36,174 bases of DNA from assembly GCA_016869285.1 (NCBI GenBank), contig VGEN01000030.1, positions 1 through 36,174 of the forward strand, read 5' to 3'. Positions 25,673 to 33,641 of the stretch are shown here, piece after piece. Made by a program: the position numbers and the translations under genes. Each line of letters begins with the position of its first letter. Positions within the stretch are counted from its first letter, which is position 1. Below the pieces are notes generated by a model, which saw nothing but the letters and a program-made list of their open reading frames with translations, did no database searches and was not told where the DNA came from. Source of the stretch: Alphaproteobacteria bacterium (GTDB taxonomy: Bacteria > Pseudomonadota > Alphaproteobacteria > SHVZ01).

Positions 25673-26586
25673 TGCGGCGCCGTCAAGCGGCGCGAGCTGC
25701 GAGCGACCACCGCTTCGCGATGCGCGATATAGAGGGTCGAGGAAAAGATCACCGCAGCACCGAGCCAGACCCATTTGTCGGGCACCTCGCCAAACATGAA
25801 ATAGGCGAAGAACGCGACCGAGGGCAGCTTGACGAACTCGATCGGCTGGATGGCGCTGGCATCGATGAGCCTGCAGGCGCGGAGGAAGGCGAGCCATCCG
25901 AGCGTGCCGATCAGCCCGATCGAGGCGAGCGCGGCGAAGATCGGCCAAGTCGGCGTAACCCAGACCCAGGCCGCGCCCGGCACCGAGAAGGCCGACGAGA
26001 TCAGGCACTGATAGAAGATCAGCGTCGTCGGGCGTTCGTGCCCGGCGAAGTTCTTGAACATCAGCGTGACGGCGGCGCCGATCATGCAAGAGACCAGGAT
26101 CAGCGCCGCGCCGAGGCTTGCCGGCACCACGCCGGGCCTGAGGATGATCAGGACGCCGACGAATCCTGCGGCAACCGCGCTCCAACGCCGCGCCCGGACC
26201 TTCTCGCCCAGGAAGAGCGCGGCGCCGATGGTGACGAACAGGGGTGCGGCGAAGGCGAGCGCGGCCGATTCGTTCAGCGGCAGCAGGCTCAGGCCTAAGA
26301 TGAAGGTCAGCATCGAGGCGACGTGAAGAACGCAGGAGAGCGCGATCAGCCAGAACCACGGTGTTCCCGGGACCCGCCGCTCGAACCAGAGCATGATCGC
26401 GAAGACCGAGATCAGCCCGAAGAGGTTGCGGAAAAGCGTGATCTGGAACGCGTCGATACCGTGATCGGCGATCAGCCGCATCAGGCAGCTCTGCAGGCCG
26501 GAAATGAAGGTCGCGCCCAGCATCAGGATTGTGGCGCGAATAGGGGCGGAAAGGGTGGGCATCGAGGCGGCGGCCCACTCTGACAC
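25669..26586 (-). CDS. EamA-family (DMT superfamily) transporter, copy 3 (first in operon)
   Basis: 305 residues from GTG 26586, which has AAGGAG three bases upstream; ATG 26562 (eight codons later) is the alternative and lacks a ribosome site. Ten helices in two EamA repeats are present, with LNESAALAFAAPLFVTIGAALFLGE and GEVPDKWVWLGAAVIFSSTL. It is the first gene of the exporter operon and diverges from the DUF1194 gene across 40 bases. Substrate unknown. Confidence 0.92.
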   Translation of the reverse strand: MSEWAAASMPTLSAPIRATILMLGATFISGLQSCLMRLIADHGIDAFQITLFRNLFGLISVFAIMLWFERRVPGTPWFWLIALSCVLHVASMLTFILGLSLLPLNESAALAFAAPLFVTIGAALFLGEKVRARRWSAVAAGFVGVLIILRPGVVPASLGAALILVSCMIGAAVTLMFKNFAGHERPTTLIFYQCLISSAFSVPGAAWVWVTPTWPIFAALASIGLIGTLGWLAFLRACRLIDASAIQPIEFVKLPSVAFFAYFMFGEVPDKWVWLGAAVIFSSTLYIAHREAVVARSSRRLTAPQ

Positions 26587-26626
26587 CGACTCCTTGCCAG
26601 GGCGAGCGACGTGTTATCGTCGTTTC

Positions 26627-27310
26627 ATGATTCGCCGCGTCGCTCTCGCTCTCGTGCTTCTGACCGTCGTTTTCGGGCCCGGCGCGTTGCGTGCGGCGGA
26701 ACGCGTCGACTTGGCGCTGGTTCTGGCGGTCGACTCTTCAGGCAGCGTTAACCAGCGCCGATTCGAGCAGCAGCGCGACGGCTACGCCCAGGCGCTGGTC
26801 TCCCAGCAGGTGCTGAGCGCGATCAAGAGCGGCGACAACAAGCGGATAGCCGTCACCTATTTCGAGTGGAGCGACGGGCGCCGCATGGCGCACATCCTTC
26901 CCTGGATGATCGTCGACGGCGAGACTTCCGCGAGGAAGGCGGCCGACACGATCCGCAATCATCGCCGCCAGCTCGTCGGCGATACCTGCATCGCCTGCGC
27001 CATCGATGAGGGCATGAAGCTTTTCGCCGAGCTGCCTTACGAAACCGATCGCAAGGTGCTCGATATCTCCGGCGACGGCGAAAGCAATGTCGGCGGGTCG
27101 CTGGAGGCGGCGCGCGAGCGTGCGCTGGTCGCCGATGTGACGATTAACGGGCTGCCGATCGAGACTTACTATGAGCCAGGTCTCGTCCGCTACTACGAGC
27201 AGAACGTGATCGGCGGGCCGGGGGCCTTCCTGATCGTTGCCAAAGGCTTCGACGATTTCGCCCGCGCCATTGCCGCCAAGCTGGTGCGCGAGATCGCGGA
27301 GCTGCGTTAG
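26627..27310 (+). CDS. Secreted DUF1194 protein with von Willebrand factor A fold
   Basis: 227 residues. The N-terminus (IRRVALALVLLTVVFGPGALRAAE) is a signal peptide. The mature part has a MIDAS metal site: DSSGS (36-40, the DxSxS motif) and the later GDTCIACAIDEG and DISGDGESNVGG segments that supply the Thr and Asp positions. DUF1194 proteins are alphaproteobacterial VWA proteins of unknown role, probably in protein-protein contact in the periplasm. The ATG at 26627 lies 40 bases from the divergent EamA start; a weak TTGCCA/TATCGT pair with a short spacer precedes it. The stop overlaps the convergent small ORF by four bases. Confidence 0.88.
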   Translation: MIRRVALALVLLTVVFGPGALRAAERVDLALVLAVDSSGSVNQRRFEQQRDGYAQALVSQQVLSAIKSGDNKRIAVTYFEWSDGRRMAHILPWMIVDGETSARKAADTIRNHRRQLVGDTCIACAIDEGMKLFAELPYETDRKVLDISGDGESNVGGSLEAARERALVADVTINGLPIETYYEPGLVRYYEQNVIGGPGAFLIVAKGFDDFARAIAAKLVREIAELR

Positions 27311-27543
27311 CTGCGGCGCTTGGCCAGCCGCTCGAGCTCGTTGGCGGCGGCTTCGAGGTTCTTCAGCATGCGTTCCATCTCGACCCGCTGCAGCGGCGGC
27401 ACCTTGTAGCTCTGAAGGCCGTGGCGCAGGCCTGCCGCGCGCTCGCGGAAGCGCTGAGCCTTGGCGAGGTACTGCTCAGGCCCGTCGAGGTCGCGGCCGC
27501 CCTTGGCCGGTCGCTTCATCCACATGGTGCGCTTGCCGGTCAT
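27307..27543 (-). CDS. Small basic protein of unknown function
   Basis: 78 residues, rich in Lys/Arg/Glu with no signal or membrane segment. The middle, PEQYLAKAQRFRERAAGLRHGLQSYKVPPLQRVEMERMLKNLEAAANELERLAKRRS, looks like two helices and a short link, possibly a coiled coil. Its ATG at 27543 follows the uppP stop by four bases, so it is the third gene of the phytanoyl-dioxygenase/uppP operon. I do not recognise the family. Codon use and operon position support a real gene. Confidence 0.65.
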   Translation of the reverse strand: MTGKRTMWMKRPAKGGRDLDGPEQYLAKAQRFRERAAGLRHGLQSYKVPPLQRVEMERMLKNLEAAANELERLAKRRS

Positions 27544-27547
27544 CGGC

Positions 27548-28351
27548 TCATCTCGCCATCAGCGCCATCAGCATGATCGTGCCGATGGCGATCCGATACC
27601 AGCCGAAAGGCGTGAAGCCGTGCCGCGAGATGAAGTCGAGGACGGCGCGGACGACGGTGAGCGCAGCAAGGAATGCGACGACGAAGCCGATCGCGATCAG
27701 GAGCCCGCCGTCGAAGCTGAGCTCGTTGCGGTTCTTGTAGAGATCGTAGACCGCCGCGCCCAGCATGGTCGGGATCGCGAGGAAGAAGGAGAACTCGGCC
27801 GCCGCCTTGCGCTCGACACCCAGAAGCAACGCGCCCAGGATCGTGGCTCCCGAACGCGAGACGCCCGGCACCATCGCGATCGCCTGGAAGAAGCCGATCC
27901 TGAGCGCGAGCCAGGGAGAGAAGTCCTCGACCCGGTCGACCGTCGCCGGCCGCGGCCGCGCCTCGATTGCGAGAATGGCAAGCCCGCCGACGATCAGGCT
28001 CGCCGAGACCACCCAGGGCGAGAACAGCACCGATTTGATGAAGCCGTGCGCCAGCGCGCCGATCGCCGCCGCTGGGAGGAAAGCGAGCAGCACCGCCGCA
28101 GCGAAGCGCCGCGCGCCGGGGTCGGAGGGAAGGCCGATCAGCACGCGCCAGAGCCGGGCGAAATAGACGACGCAGACGGCAAGGATGGCGCCGAGCTGGA
28201 TCACGACCTCGAAAACCTTGCCCGGTGGCCCCCGGAAGCCAAGCAGGTCGACCAGCAGGATCAGGTGCCCGGTCGAGGAAACCGGAATGAACTCGGTCAG
28301 GCCCTCGACCAGGCCGAGGAACGCCGCCGCGATCAGAGTCCAGGCGTCCAT
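27548..28351 (-). CDS. uppP: Undecaprenyl-diphosphate phosphatase
   Basis: 267 residues, about eight helices. EGLTEFIPVSSTGH (16-29) contains the catalytic Glu pair and His29; PGVSRSGAT (162-170) contains the conserved Arg. The enzyme removes one phosphate from undecaprenyl diphosphate in the inner membrane, recycling the lipid carrier for peptidoglycan and other wall polymers, and gives bacitracin tolerance. The ATG at 28351 overlaps the upstream stop by one base (TGATG). A TTG one codon earlier is possible but less likely. Confidence 0.95.
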   Translation of the reverse strand: MDAWTLIAAAFLGLVEGLTEFIPVSSTGHLILLVDLLGFRGPPGKVFEVVIQLGAILAVCVVYFARLWRVLIGLPSDPGARRFAAAVLLAFLPAAAIGALAHGFIKSVLFSPWVVSASLIVGGLAILAIEARPRPATVDRVEDFSPWLALRIGFFQAIAMVPGVSRSGATILGALLLGVERKAAAEFSFFLAIPTMLGAAVYDLYKNRNELSFDGGLLIAIGFVVAFLAALTVVRAVLDFISRHGFTPFGWYRIAIGTIMLMALMAR

Positions 28352-29148
28352 CAAGCGCGCCAGATCACCGGGAAGGCCGGGCTATCCATCGGCCCTCCGG
28401 GCGGCGGCGCATCGGGTTGCGGCGGCGGCGACATGAAGCCGTCGCGCAGCACGTAGCGCGCATCGTCGCCGGTGAAGCGGGCGGCAAAGGCGCGGCGGCG
28501 CGTCTTCAGCGGATTGCCGGGTGCGCCATGCAGCGTCAGCGCATGGAAGGCGATGCAGTCGCCGGGCTCGAGGTCCCAGGCGAGCAGACGGTATTTCTCG
28601 CGGTTGCCGTCGATGTCCGGCACCGCCTCGTCGCCGGTTGCGTTCGGGTGCTCGGCCGAGTCGGCAAAGCGCTTCGGCGTGTACCACTTGCCCCAGCGAT
28701 GCGATCCCGCGACGTATTCGACGCAGGTCTGCCGCGGCACCGGATCGAGCGGGATCCAGAGGCTGACAATCTGCGCGCCGTCGACGAAGTAATAGGGCTG
28801 GTCGTGGTGCCAGGGTGTGGGCTCCAGCGTCCCCGGCTCCTTCACCAGCACATGCTCGTGGAAGAGATTGACCTTGGAAGCACCCATCAGGCGCGCAGCG
28901 ACCGCAGCCGCCGGGGATGCGCGGAAGAAGCGCTCATAGGCGGGAATCCGCCGCCAGTTGCAGTAGTCGCCGAAGAAGAGGCCGGGCTTGCCCTCGGGTG
29001 TGTAGCGCTTGGCGTAGGGGCCGGGCTTCACCAGGTTCTCCTCGACGCCCTCGGCGAGGAGGCCGATCCACTCCGGCGAGAACACGCGCCGGAGCGCGAC
29101 GGCGCCATCCTGCCGGTACGCCGCGACCGTCGCGTCGTCGAGGTGCAT
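28351..29148 (-). CDS. Phytanoyl-CoA dioxygenase family protein
   Basis: 265 residues. The Fe(II)/2-oxoglutarate site is visible: PWHHDQPYYF gives His114 and Asp116 of the HxD motif, LTLHGAPGN gives the distal His207, and RRAFAARFTGDDARYV supplies the Arg that binds 2-oxoglutarate. The family hydroxylates small molecules such as acyl-CoAs, ectoine or antibiotics; the substrate here is unknown. ATG 29148 begins the conserved N-terminus MHLDDATVAAYRQDGAV; an open extension upstream has no family-like sequence. It leads the operon with uppP and a small protein and diverges from hicA. Confidence 0.88.
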   Translation of the reverse strand: MHLDDATVAAYRQDGAVALRRVFSPEWIGLLAEGVEENLVKPGPYAKRYTPEGKPGLFFGDYCNWRRIPAYERFFRASPAAAVAARLMGASKVNLFHEHVLVKEPGTLEPTPWHHDQPYYFVDGAQIVSLWIPLDPVPRQTCVEYVAGSHRWGKWYTPKRFADSAEHPNATGDEAVPDIDGNREKYRLLAWDLEPGDCIAFHALTLHGAPGNPLKTRRRAFAARFTGDDARYVLRDGFMSPPPQPDAPPPGGPMDSPAFPVIWRA

Positions 29149-29257
29149 GGCCTGACTTCTCGCCGATTCGCGAAGGATGGGCAACTCTGCCGTGGGATGA
29201 TGGCGGAGAGTTCGTTCTCCGCTTTTCACGTCGCGCCGACCGTCACGATTGCGTGGC

Positions 29258-29275
29258 GATACTATATGCAGTATC
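29258..29275. promoter_or_regulatory. Inverted repeat upstream of hicA, possible HicB operator
   Basis: GATACT-atatgc-AGTATC is an 18-bp element with perfect 6-bp arms, eight bases before the inferred hicA GTG. HicB here has a ribbon-helix-helix tail, and such antitoxins repress their own operon by binding short palindromes near the promoter. GATACTATATG also contains possible -10 sequence. Confidence 0.5.
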
Positions 29276-29282
29276 AAAGTGT

Positions 29283-29543
29283 GTGGCTCGCGCGGACAAG
29301 CTTCGGGCAGCGATGATCGCCAATCCACGCGACTGGCGGATCGAAGACCTGAAGACGCTGGCGGCGAGAAACGGAATCACGGCGCGTCAGCCCGGAACCA
29401 GCCATGTGACTTTCCGCCACGCTTCCGGCAGCAAGCTTACGGTTCCGGCGAGGCGACCCATCAAGCCGGTTTATGTCGTGAAGTTCATCCAGTGGCTGGA
29501 CGCGATTCAGGCGAGAAGAGGCGAGGCAGGCGATGAAGGTTGA
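29283..29543 (+). CDS. hicA: HicA-family toxin (YcfA-like mRNA interferase)
   Basis: 86 residues from GTG 29283, or 76 from ATG 29313. The GTG is preferred because family members of this subtype have a K-L-x-x-(I)-x-x-N-P-x-D segment starting before the ATG. The double-stranded-RNA-binding-like fold is marked by LKTLAARNGITARQPGTSHVTFRH, where His41 in GTSH is the catalytic residue, and by VPARRPIKPVYVVKFIQWLD. HicA cuts mRNA when free of HicB. It overlaps hicB by 11 bases. Confidence 0.85.
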   Translation: MARADKLRAAMIANPRDWRIEDLKTLAARNGITARQPGTSHVTFRHASGSKLTVPARRPIKPVYVVKFIQWLDAIQARRGEAGDEG

Positions 29544-29913
29544 GTACCCCTTCACCATCCGTCCCCTGACCAAGGGCGAAGGCGGCGGCTATCTTATCGA
29601 GTTCCCGGATCTGCCCGGTTGCATCTCCGATGGCGACACGCCGGAGGAGGCAATCCGCAACGGCGTCGATGCGGTTCGCTCCTGGATCAAGACGGCCAAG
29701 GCCAGCGGCGATCCGATTCCCAAGCCATCGGTTGCGCCGAGTCGAGCCTACAGCGGTCGCTGGGTGACGCGTGCGCCGCGTACGCTGCATCGCCGACTTG
29801 CAGAGCGAGCGGCGGCCGAGGGCGTGAGCCTGAACCAGCTGACGGTCGCGCTCCTGTCGGAAGGGCTCGGGACACGCGTGCCCAGCGACAGAAGCCGCCG
29901 CCGCTCCGCTTAG
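29533..29913 (+). CDS. hicB: HicB-family antitoxin with ribbon-helix-helix domain
   Basis: 126 residues. The N-terminal partial RNase H-like HicB domain reads YLIEFPDLPGCISDGDTPEEAIRNGVDAVRSWI, the standard signature. The C-terminus, PRTLHRRLAERAAAEGVSLNQLTVALLSEGL (~84-114), is an Arc/CopG-type ribbon-helix-helix that binds DNA. It neutralises HicA by covering its active site and should autoregulate the operon. The ATG overlaps the hicA end by 11 bases and has a purine-rich AGAGGCGAGG upstream. The stop is 12 bases from the convergent aldolase/dehydrogenase. Confidence 0.9.
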   Translation: MKVEYPFTIRPLTKGEGGGYLIEFPDLPGCISDGDTPEEAIRNGVDAVRSWIKTAKASGDPIPKPSVAPSRAYSGRWVTRAPRTLHRRLAERAAAEGVSLNQLTVALLSEGLGTRVPSDRSRRRSA

Positions 29914-29925
29914 GCGAAAATCGGT

Positions 29926-31977
29926 CTACCTCAACGCTGCGGCGATGTTGCCGCCGTCGACGGTGAGCACGGCGGCAGTCGTCTTCTCGGCCGATGCCAG
30001 TGCGACGAAGGCCTGGGCCACATCCTGGGCCTTGACCTCGCGGCCGAGAAGATTGCCGGACATATAGTCCTTCTCGGAAAGCCCGCGTGCCTTGGAACGG
30101 CTCTTGACCATCTCGTCGGTCAGAAGCCCGGTGCGCACCCGGTCGGCGTTCACCGCGTTGGCGCGGATGCCGTCCCTGCCGTAGTCGACGGCGTACTGGC
30201 GGACGAGGAACAGGGTCGAGGCCTTGGGCAGGCCGTAGGGGCCGAAATCCGGACCCGGATTCACCGCCTGCTTGGAGACGTTGAACAAGAGGCAACCGCC
30301 ATTGCCCTGCGTCTTCATGATGCGGACGGCATTTTGTGCGACCGTCTGGTGCGAGAAGAAGTTGAGCTCGAAGCTCTTCCTGAGCGTCGCATCGTCGACC
30401 TCGCCGATCCGGCCCTGCCAGGCAGCGCCGGCGTTGGAGACCAGGATGTCGGCGCCGCCATAGGTCGCGGCGATCTTGTCGAAAGCCTTCTTTACGTCCT
30501 CGGGCTTGGTCACATCGCAGCCGATGCCGATGCCGCCGAGCTTCTTGGCGGCGGCGGCCGCGGCATTGCCGTCGAGGTCGATCAGCGCGACCTCGGCCCC
30601 TTCTCTGGCGAAGGCCTCGGCGGTGGCGTAGCCGATGCCGGAGGCACCGCCGGTGACGACGACGACCTGGCGGGCGAAATGCTTCTCGGCTTCCTTGCCG
30701 AGCTTCGCCTGCTCCAGCGACCAGTACTCGACGTCGAAGAGATCGGCTTCCGAGATGCTCTCGAACGTGCCGATCGCCTCGGCATCGAGGATCGCATCGA
30801 TCGCGTTCTGTGCGACGTCGGCATTGACCTTGGCGTCCTTGGCCGACTTGCCGAGGGCGAAGAGACCGAGGCCCGGCACCAGGACGACGCGCGGCACCGT
30901 ATCCAGCATCGTCTTCTTCGGCGTCGCGTTGGCGTTGTTGCGCGCGAAATAGGCCTTGTAGTCGGCGTCATAGGCAGTGAGCGCGGCCTCGGCCGTATCG
31001 GCGAAGCCCTTGAGATCGTCGGCCTTCGGCGCCGGCAGGATCAGCGGCTTCGGCTTGGTGCGGATCACGTGGTCCGGCGTCACCGTGCCGGCCTTGGCAT
31101 AGCGGGCGACGTCCTGGCCGTCGACGAAGGCGCGGACATTCTCGGAGGTGCGGAACTCGAGCACCCAGCGTCGCCAAACACCATCGTCCGGCGCAACGGG
31201 GATCGCCATGAGGCCGCGCAGGATCGGCGCGACATCGGCAACGCTCGCGAGCGCCGAGGGCAGCTTCACCGGGCTCATGCTCTTGCGGCCTTTGGCCAGC
31301 CGGGCTTCGGCGAGGCCGACCAGCTCGATCATGCGGTCATAGGCCTGCTTCGCCGTCTCGCCCCAAGTGAAGATGCCGTGCTTGTAGAGGACCAGTCCCT
31401 CGGCCTTCGGCGCCTTGGAAGCCGCATCGCCGGCCATCTTCGCCAGCGCAAAACCTGGCATCACGTAGTCGACGATCGCGGCGCGGTCGCCATAGACCTC
31501 GCGCGTGATCTTCATGCCGTCCGGCTGGTCGGTCAGCGACAGCACGGCGTTGGCGTGGGTGTGGTCGATGAATTTGTGCGGCAGGAAGGCGTGGAACAGC
31601 GTCTCGACCGAAGGGTTCGGCGCGCTCGCATCCAGGAGGTTCAGGCGCTGGAAATTGACCATGTCCTCGTCGGAGAGCCTGTCGAGCTTGCGGAGCTTGA
31701 GCAGCGGCTCCAGGCGGACCGCCGGCAGCCCCGGCGGCTCGATCGTGCCCATGTCCCAGCCCGAGCCCTTGACGCAGAGCACGTCAAGCTCCTCGCCGAG
31801 CGTGTCCTTCATCTTAGTCTTGACCGAGGTGTTGCCGCCGCCATGCAGCACCAGCTTGGGCACGCCGCCGAGCAGCCGCGTTGTGTAGGTACGAAGCGCC
31901 AGGTCACGGTTGACGCCCTTGGCGGCGTAGCGCGTGACGGCTTCCTCGGCCGCGGCGTCGGACCACAGGTTCTGCAT
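29926..31977 (-). CDS. Bifunctional aldolase / short-chain dehydrogenase (RhaD-type)
   Basis: 683 residues. The N-terminal class II aldolase domain (about 20-230) has HGGGNTSVK (45-53), the Zn ligands His139 and His141 in DHTHAN and His200 in YKHG. A linker leads to a C-terminal SDR domain with TGGASGIG (442-449), NAG (515-517), Ser568 and the catalytic Tyr581/Lys585 in YGLPK. Related fusions split rhamnulose-1-phosphate or a similar ketose phosphate to dihydroxyacetone phosphate plus lactaldehyde and oxidise the aldehyde. ATG 31977 is set by GAGGAG eight bases upstream. No rhamnose kinase, isomerase or ABC genes are near, so the substrate may differ. It lies downstream of a lactonase and another aldolase on the same strand. 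Confidence 0.92.
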   Translation of the reverse strand: MQNLWSDAAAEEAVTRYAAKGVNRDLALRTYTTRLLGGVPKLVLHGGGNTSVKTKMKDTLGEELDVLCVKGSGWDMGTIEPPGLPAVRLEPLLKLRKLDRLSDEDMVNFQRLNLLDASAPNPSVETLFHAFLPHKFIDHTHANAVLSLTDQPDGMKITREVYGDRAAIVDYVMPGFALAKMAGDAASKAPKAEGLVLYKHGIFTWGETAKQAYDRMIELVGLAEARLAKGRKSMSPVKLPSALASVADVAPILRGLMAIPVAPDDGVWRRWVLEFRTSENVRAFVDGQDVARYAKAGTVTPDHVIRTKPKPLILPAPKADDLKGFADTAEAALTAYDADYKAYFARNNANATPKKTMLDTVPRVVLVPGLGLFALGKSAKDAKVNADVAQNAIDAILDAEAIGTFESISEADLFDVEYWSLEQAKLGKEAEKHFARQVVVVTGGASGIGYATAEAFAREGAEVALIDLDGNAAAAAAKKLGGIGIGCDVTKPEDVKKAFDKIAATYGGADILVSNAGAAWQGRIGEVDDATLRKSFELNFFSHQTVAQNAVRIMKTQGNGGCLLFNVSKQAVNPGPDFGPYGLPKASTLFLVRQYAVDYGRDGIRANAVNADRVRTGLLTDEMVKSRSKARGLSEKDYMSGNLLGREVKAQDVAQAFVALASAEKTTAAVLTVDGGNIAAALR

Positions 31978-32041
31978 GGGCAAGGCTCCTCGGGAACGGC
32001 CCCGGGACTACACCGGACGCGCCGGCGATTCAAGCGCGCGG

Positions 32042-32806
32042 CTAGGTGACCTCGGCCGGAGCCTGCGGGACGGTCTTCCAGAACTCGGCGTCATGGCCGA
32101 AGAAGATGGTGGCGCCGCTGTCTTGAAGCGATTGCAGGCGGTCGAGGGAGGCCTGCATCTGGCCGTGGTCATGGGCACGCGGCGGCAGGCGGCGCTCGGT
32201 CAGCGTGCGGCAGAAATAGCAGGCATCCGCCGCCAGAACGATTTCGCGGCGGTCGAGCCTGACCTTGAGCGACTGGTGCCCGGGCGTATGGCCATGGGTC
32301 GGCAGGCAGACGATGCGGCCGTCGCCGAAGACGTCGTGCTCGCCGTCGATCTGAACCACATTGTGGCCGAGGTCGAAATCCCGACGGTAGAAGCCGCGCT
32401 GGGCGGCGAGGTCGGGGTCGAAGCCGGCCTCCCATTCGCGCTTCTGGACCATGACCGTGGCGTTCGGCACGAGCGCGTTGCCGCCGACATGATCGAAGTG
32501 CAGATGAGAGTTGATGACGAGATCGATCTTGCCTGGGTCGCGATTGATCGCCTCGAGCTTCGCCGAGACCTCGTCGCCGGGCCGGTAGTTGAACTTGAAC
32601 ATCGACGGCAGCCGCGGGCCGTAGCGGCGGCCGGGATCGGACTGGCAGTCCGGATGCATGCCGGTGTCGAAGAGCACGCGGCCCTTCGGATGCTCGATCA
32701 AGTAGCAGGGGATCGGCAGCTCGGCCTCGCCCTCGGCGCCTTCCATCAGATTGCCGAGCGCTCCGGTGACATGACCGCTGGTCATGGCGAAGAGACGGAT
32801 GGTCAT
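32042..32806 (-). CDS. Metallo-beta-lactamase-fold hydrolase, N-acyl homoserine lactonase family
   Basis: 254 residues. All ligands of a two-zinc site are visible: HLHFDH (101-106), His177 in HGHTPGH, Asp194 in AADAC and His238 in FGHDAEFW. The layout matches AttM/AiiB-type lactonases that open acyl-homoserine lactones, but many family members act on other lactones, and the aldolase neighbours point to a sugar lactone. ATG 32806 is preceded by GGGAG; further in-frame codons upstream have no conserved sequence. A hairpin lies between it and the upstream class II aldolase. Confidence 0.88.
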   Translation of the reverse strand: MTIRLFAMTSGHVTGALGNLMEGAEGEAELPIPCYLIEHPKGRVLFDTGMHPDCQSDPGRRYGPRLPSMFKFNYRPGDEVSAKLEAINRDPGKIDLVINSHLHFDHVGGNALVPNATVMVQKREWEAGFDPDLAAQRGFYRRDFDLGHNVVQIDGEHDVFGDGRIVCLPTHGHTPGHQSLKVRLDRREIVLAADACYFCRTLTERRLPPRAHDHGQMQASLDRLQSLQDSGATIFFGHDAEFWKTVPQAPAEVT

Positions 32807-32827
32807 GACGCGCTCCCTAAAACGACA

Positions 32828-32857
32828 ACGCCGGCCGCGGCGGAGCCGGGCCGGCGT
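32828..32857 (-). terminator. Hairpin between class II aldolase and lactonase genes
   Basis: ACGCCGGCC (32828-32836) and GGCCGGCGT (32849-32857) form a perfect 9-bp stem with a 12-base loop. Read on the minus strand it is followed by TGTCGTTTTA, a modest T-rich tract, so it could act as a partial intrinsic terminator after the aldolase. It ends just before the ribosome site of the lactonase. Confidence 0.55.
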
Positions 32858-32879
32858 CGATGATGCCCTAACGGGGCGA

Positions 32880-33641
32880 TCAGGTCTTGTAGCTGGTGCC
32901 GCAATCGCGCTCGAGCTGGCGGACCTGGGCATCGAAGCTGAGCTTGGCATCGACGCGATTGCCGAAGTCACCCTTGTGGTCCCACTTCAGGTGTGGCGGT
33001 TGCTCGCGAAGCTTCAGGCCGGTCCACATGGCGCGGAGCTGATCGCCGCAGGTGCCTTCGGCGATCGAGAGCTCGGAGAAGGCGTCGTGCACGGTCGGGC
33101 CGACCACGGTCACGCCGTGATTGGCCATGACCATGATCGTCTTGTCGCCGAGTCCCTTGGCGATGCGGTTGCCCTCGTCGAGCTCTAGCGCCGGGCCGGT
33201 CATCTCGTCGTCATAGGCGACGCGGTCGTTGAAGATCAGGTTGTTGTGATGCGACAGCGCGAAGCGCCCGTTCTCGAGCAGCGAGATCGCCGTGATGTTC
33301 GGCGGGTGCACATGCAGGACGCACTTGGCGCTCGGATGGTCGCGGTGGATCGGGACGTGGATGTTGTAGGTCACGTCGCGGATCTCGCCCTTGCCTTCGA
33401 GGACGTTGCCCTCGAAGTCGCAGCGGATCAGGTTGCTTGCGGTGATCTCCGAGAAGAGGAGGCCGCGGGCGTTGACGAAGAAGGTGTCGTCGGAGTCCGG
33501 CACCATCAGGCTGTAGTGGTTGCCGATGCCGCGGTTCCATCCGAACTTATAGGTGAGCTGGAAGGCGGCGGCGAGGTCGACGCGGGCCTGCCACTCCTGC
33601 TCTTCCTGGCGGCTGTTGGAGAGCTGCTTGATCACGGTCAT
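32880..33641 (-). CDS. Class II aldolase/adducin family protein
   Basis: 253 residues. The Zn site is formed by His110 and His112 in VLHVHPP and His175 in MANHGVTVVG. NRGIGNHYSLMVP (36-48), which replaces the GN-S motif, binds phosphate or carboxylate. Relatives include FucA-type aldolases and decarboxylases with unknown substrates. ATG 33641 begins MTVIKQLSNSRQ with a GAGG 11 bases upstream; an in-frame extension to 33710 has no family-like content. It is probably the first gene of a three-gene minus-strand catabolic unit with the lactonase and the aldolase/SDR. Confidence 0.88.
   Translation of the reverse strand: MTVIKQLSNSRQEEQEWQARVDLAAAFQLTYKFGWNRGIGNHYSLMVPDSDDTFFVNARGLLFSEITASNLIRCDFEGNVLEGKGEIRDVTYNIHVPIHRDHPSAKCVLHVHPPNITAISLLENGRFALSHHNNLIFNDRVAYDDEMTGPALELDEGNRIAKGLGDKTIMVMANHGVTVVGPTVHDAFSELSIAEGTCGDQLRAMWTGLKLREQPPHLKWDHKGDFGNRVDAKLSFDAQVRQLERDCGTSYKT

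Larger units (their letters stand above)
23889..26586 (-). repeat. Tandem array of three paralogous EamA genes
   Basis: The three genes share recognisable DNA blocks. Near their 3' ends the plus strand reads GATGCGCGATATAGAGGGT at about 23945, GATGCGCAATGTAGAGGGT at about 24833 and GATGCGCGATATAGAGGGT at about 25718, each followed by a related ~55-base stretch encoding the GEVPD-WVW-GAAVIF segment. This shows an origin by tandem duplication. Confidence 0.75.

Noticed and set aside
26594..26620. TTGCCA and TATCGT as promoter of the DUF1194 gene
   Set aside because: The spacer is 15 bases and both hexamers are weak, so it is not listed as a promoter.
29149..29328. 60-residue N-terminal extension of the phytanoyl-CoA dioxygenase-like protein
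   Set aside because: No similarity to the family and it would cover the hicA control region; the ATG at 29148 fits the family start.
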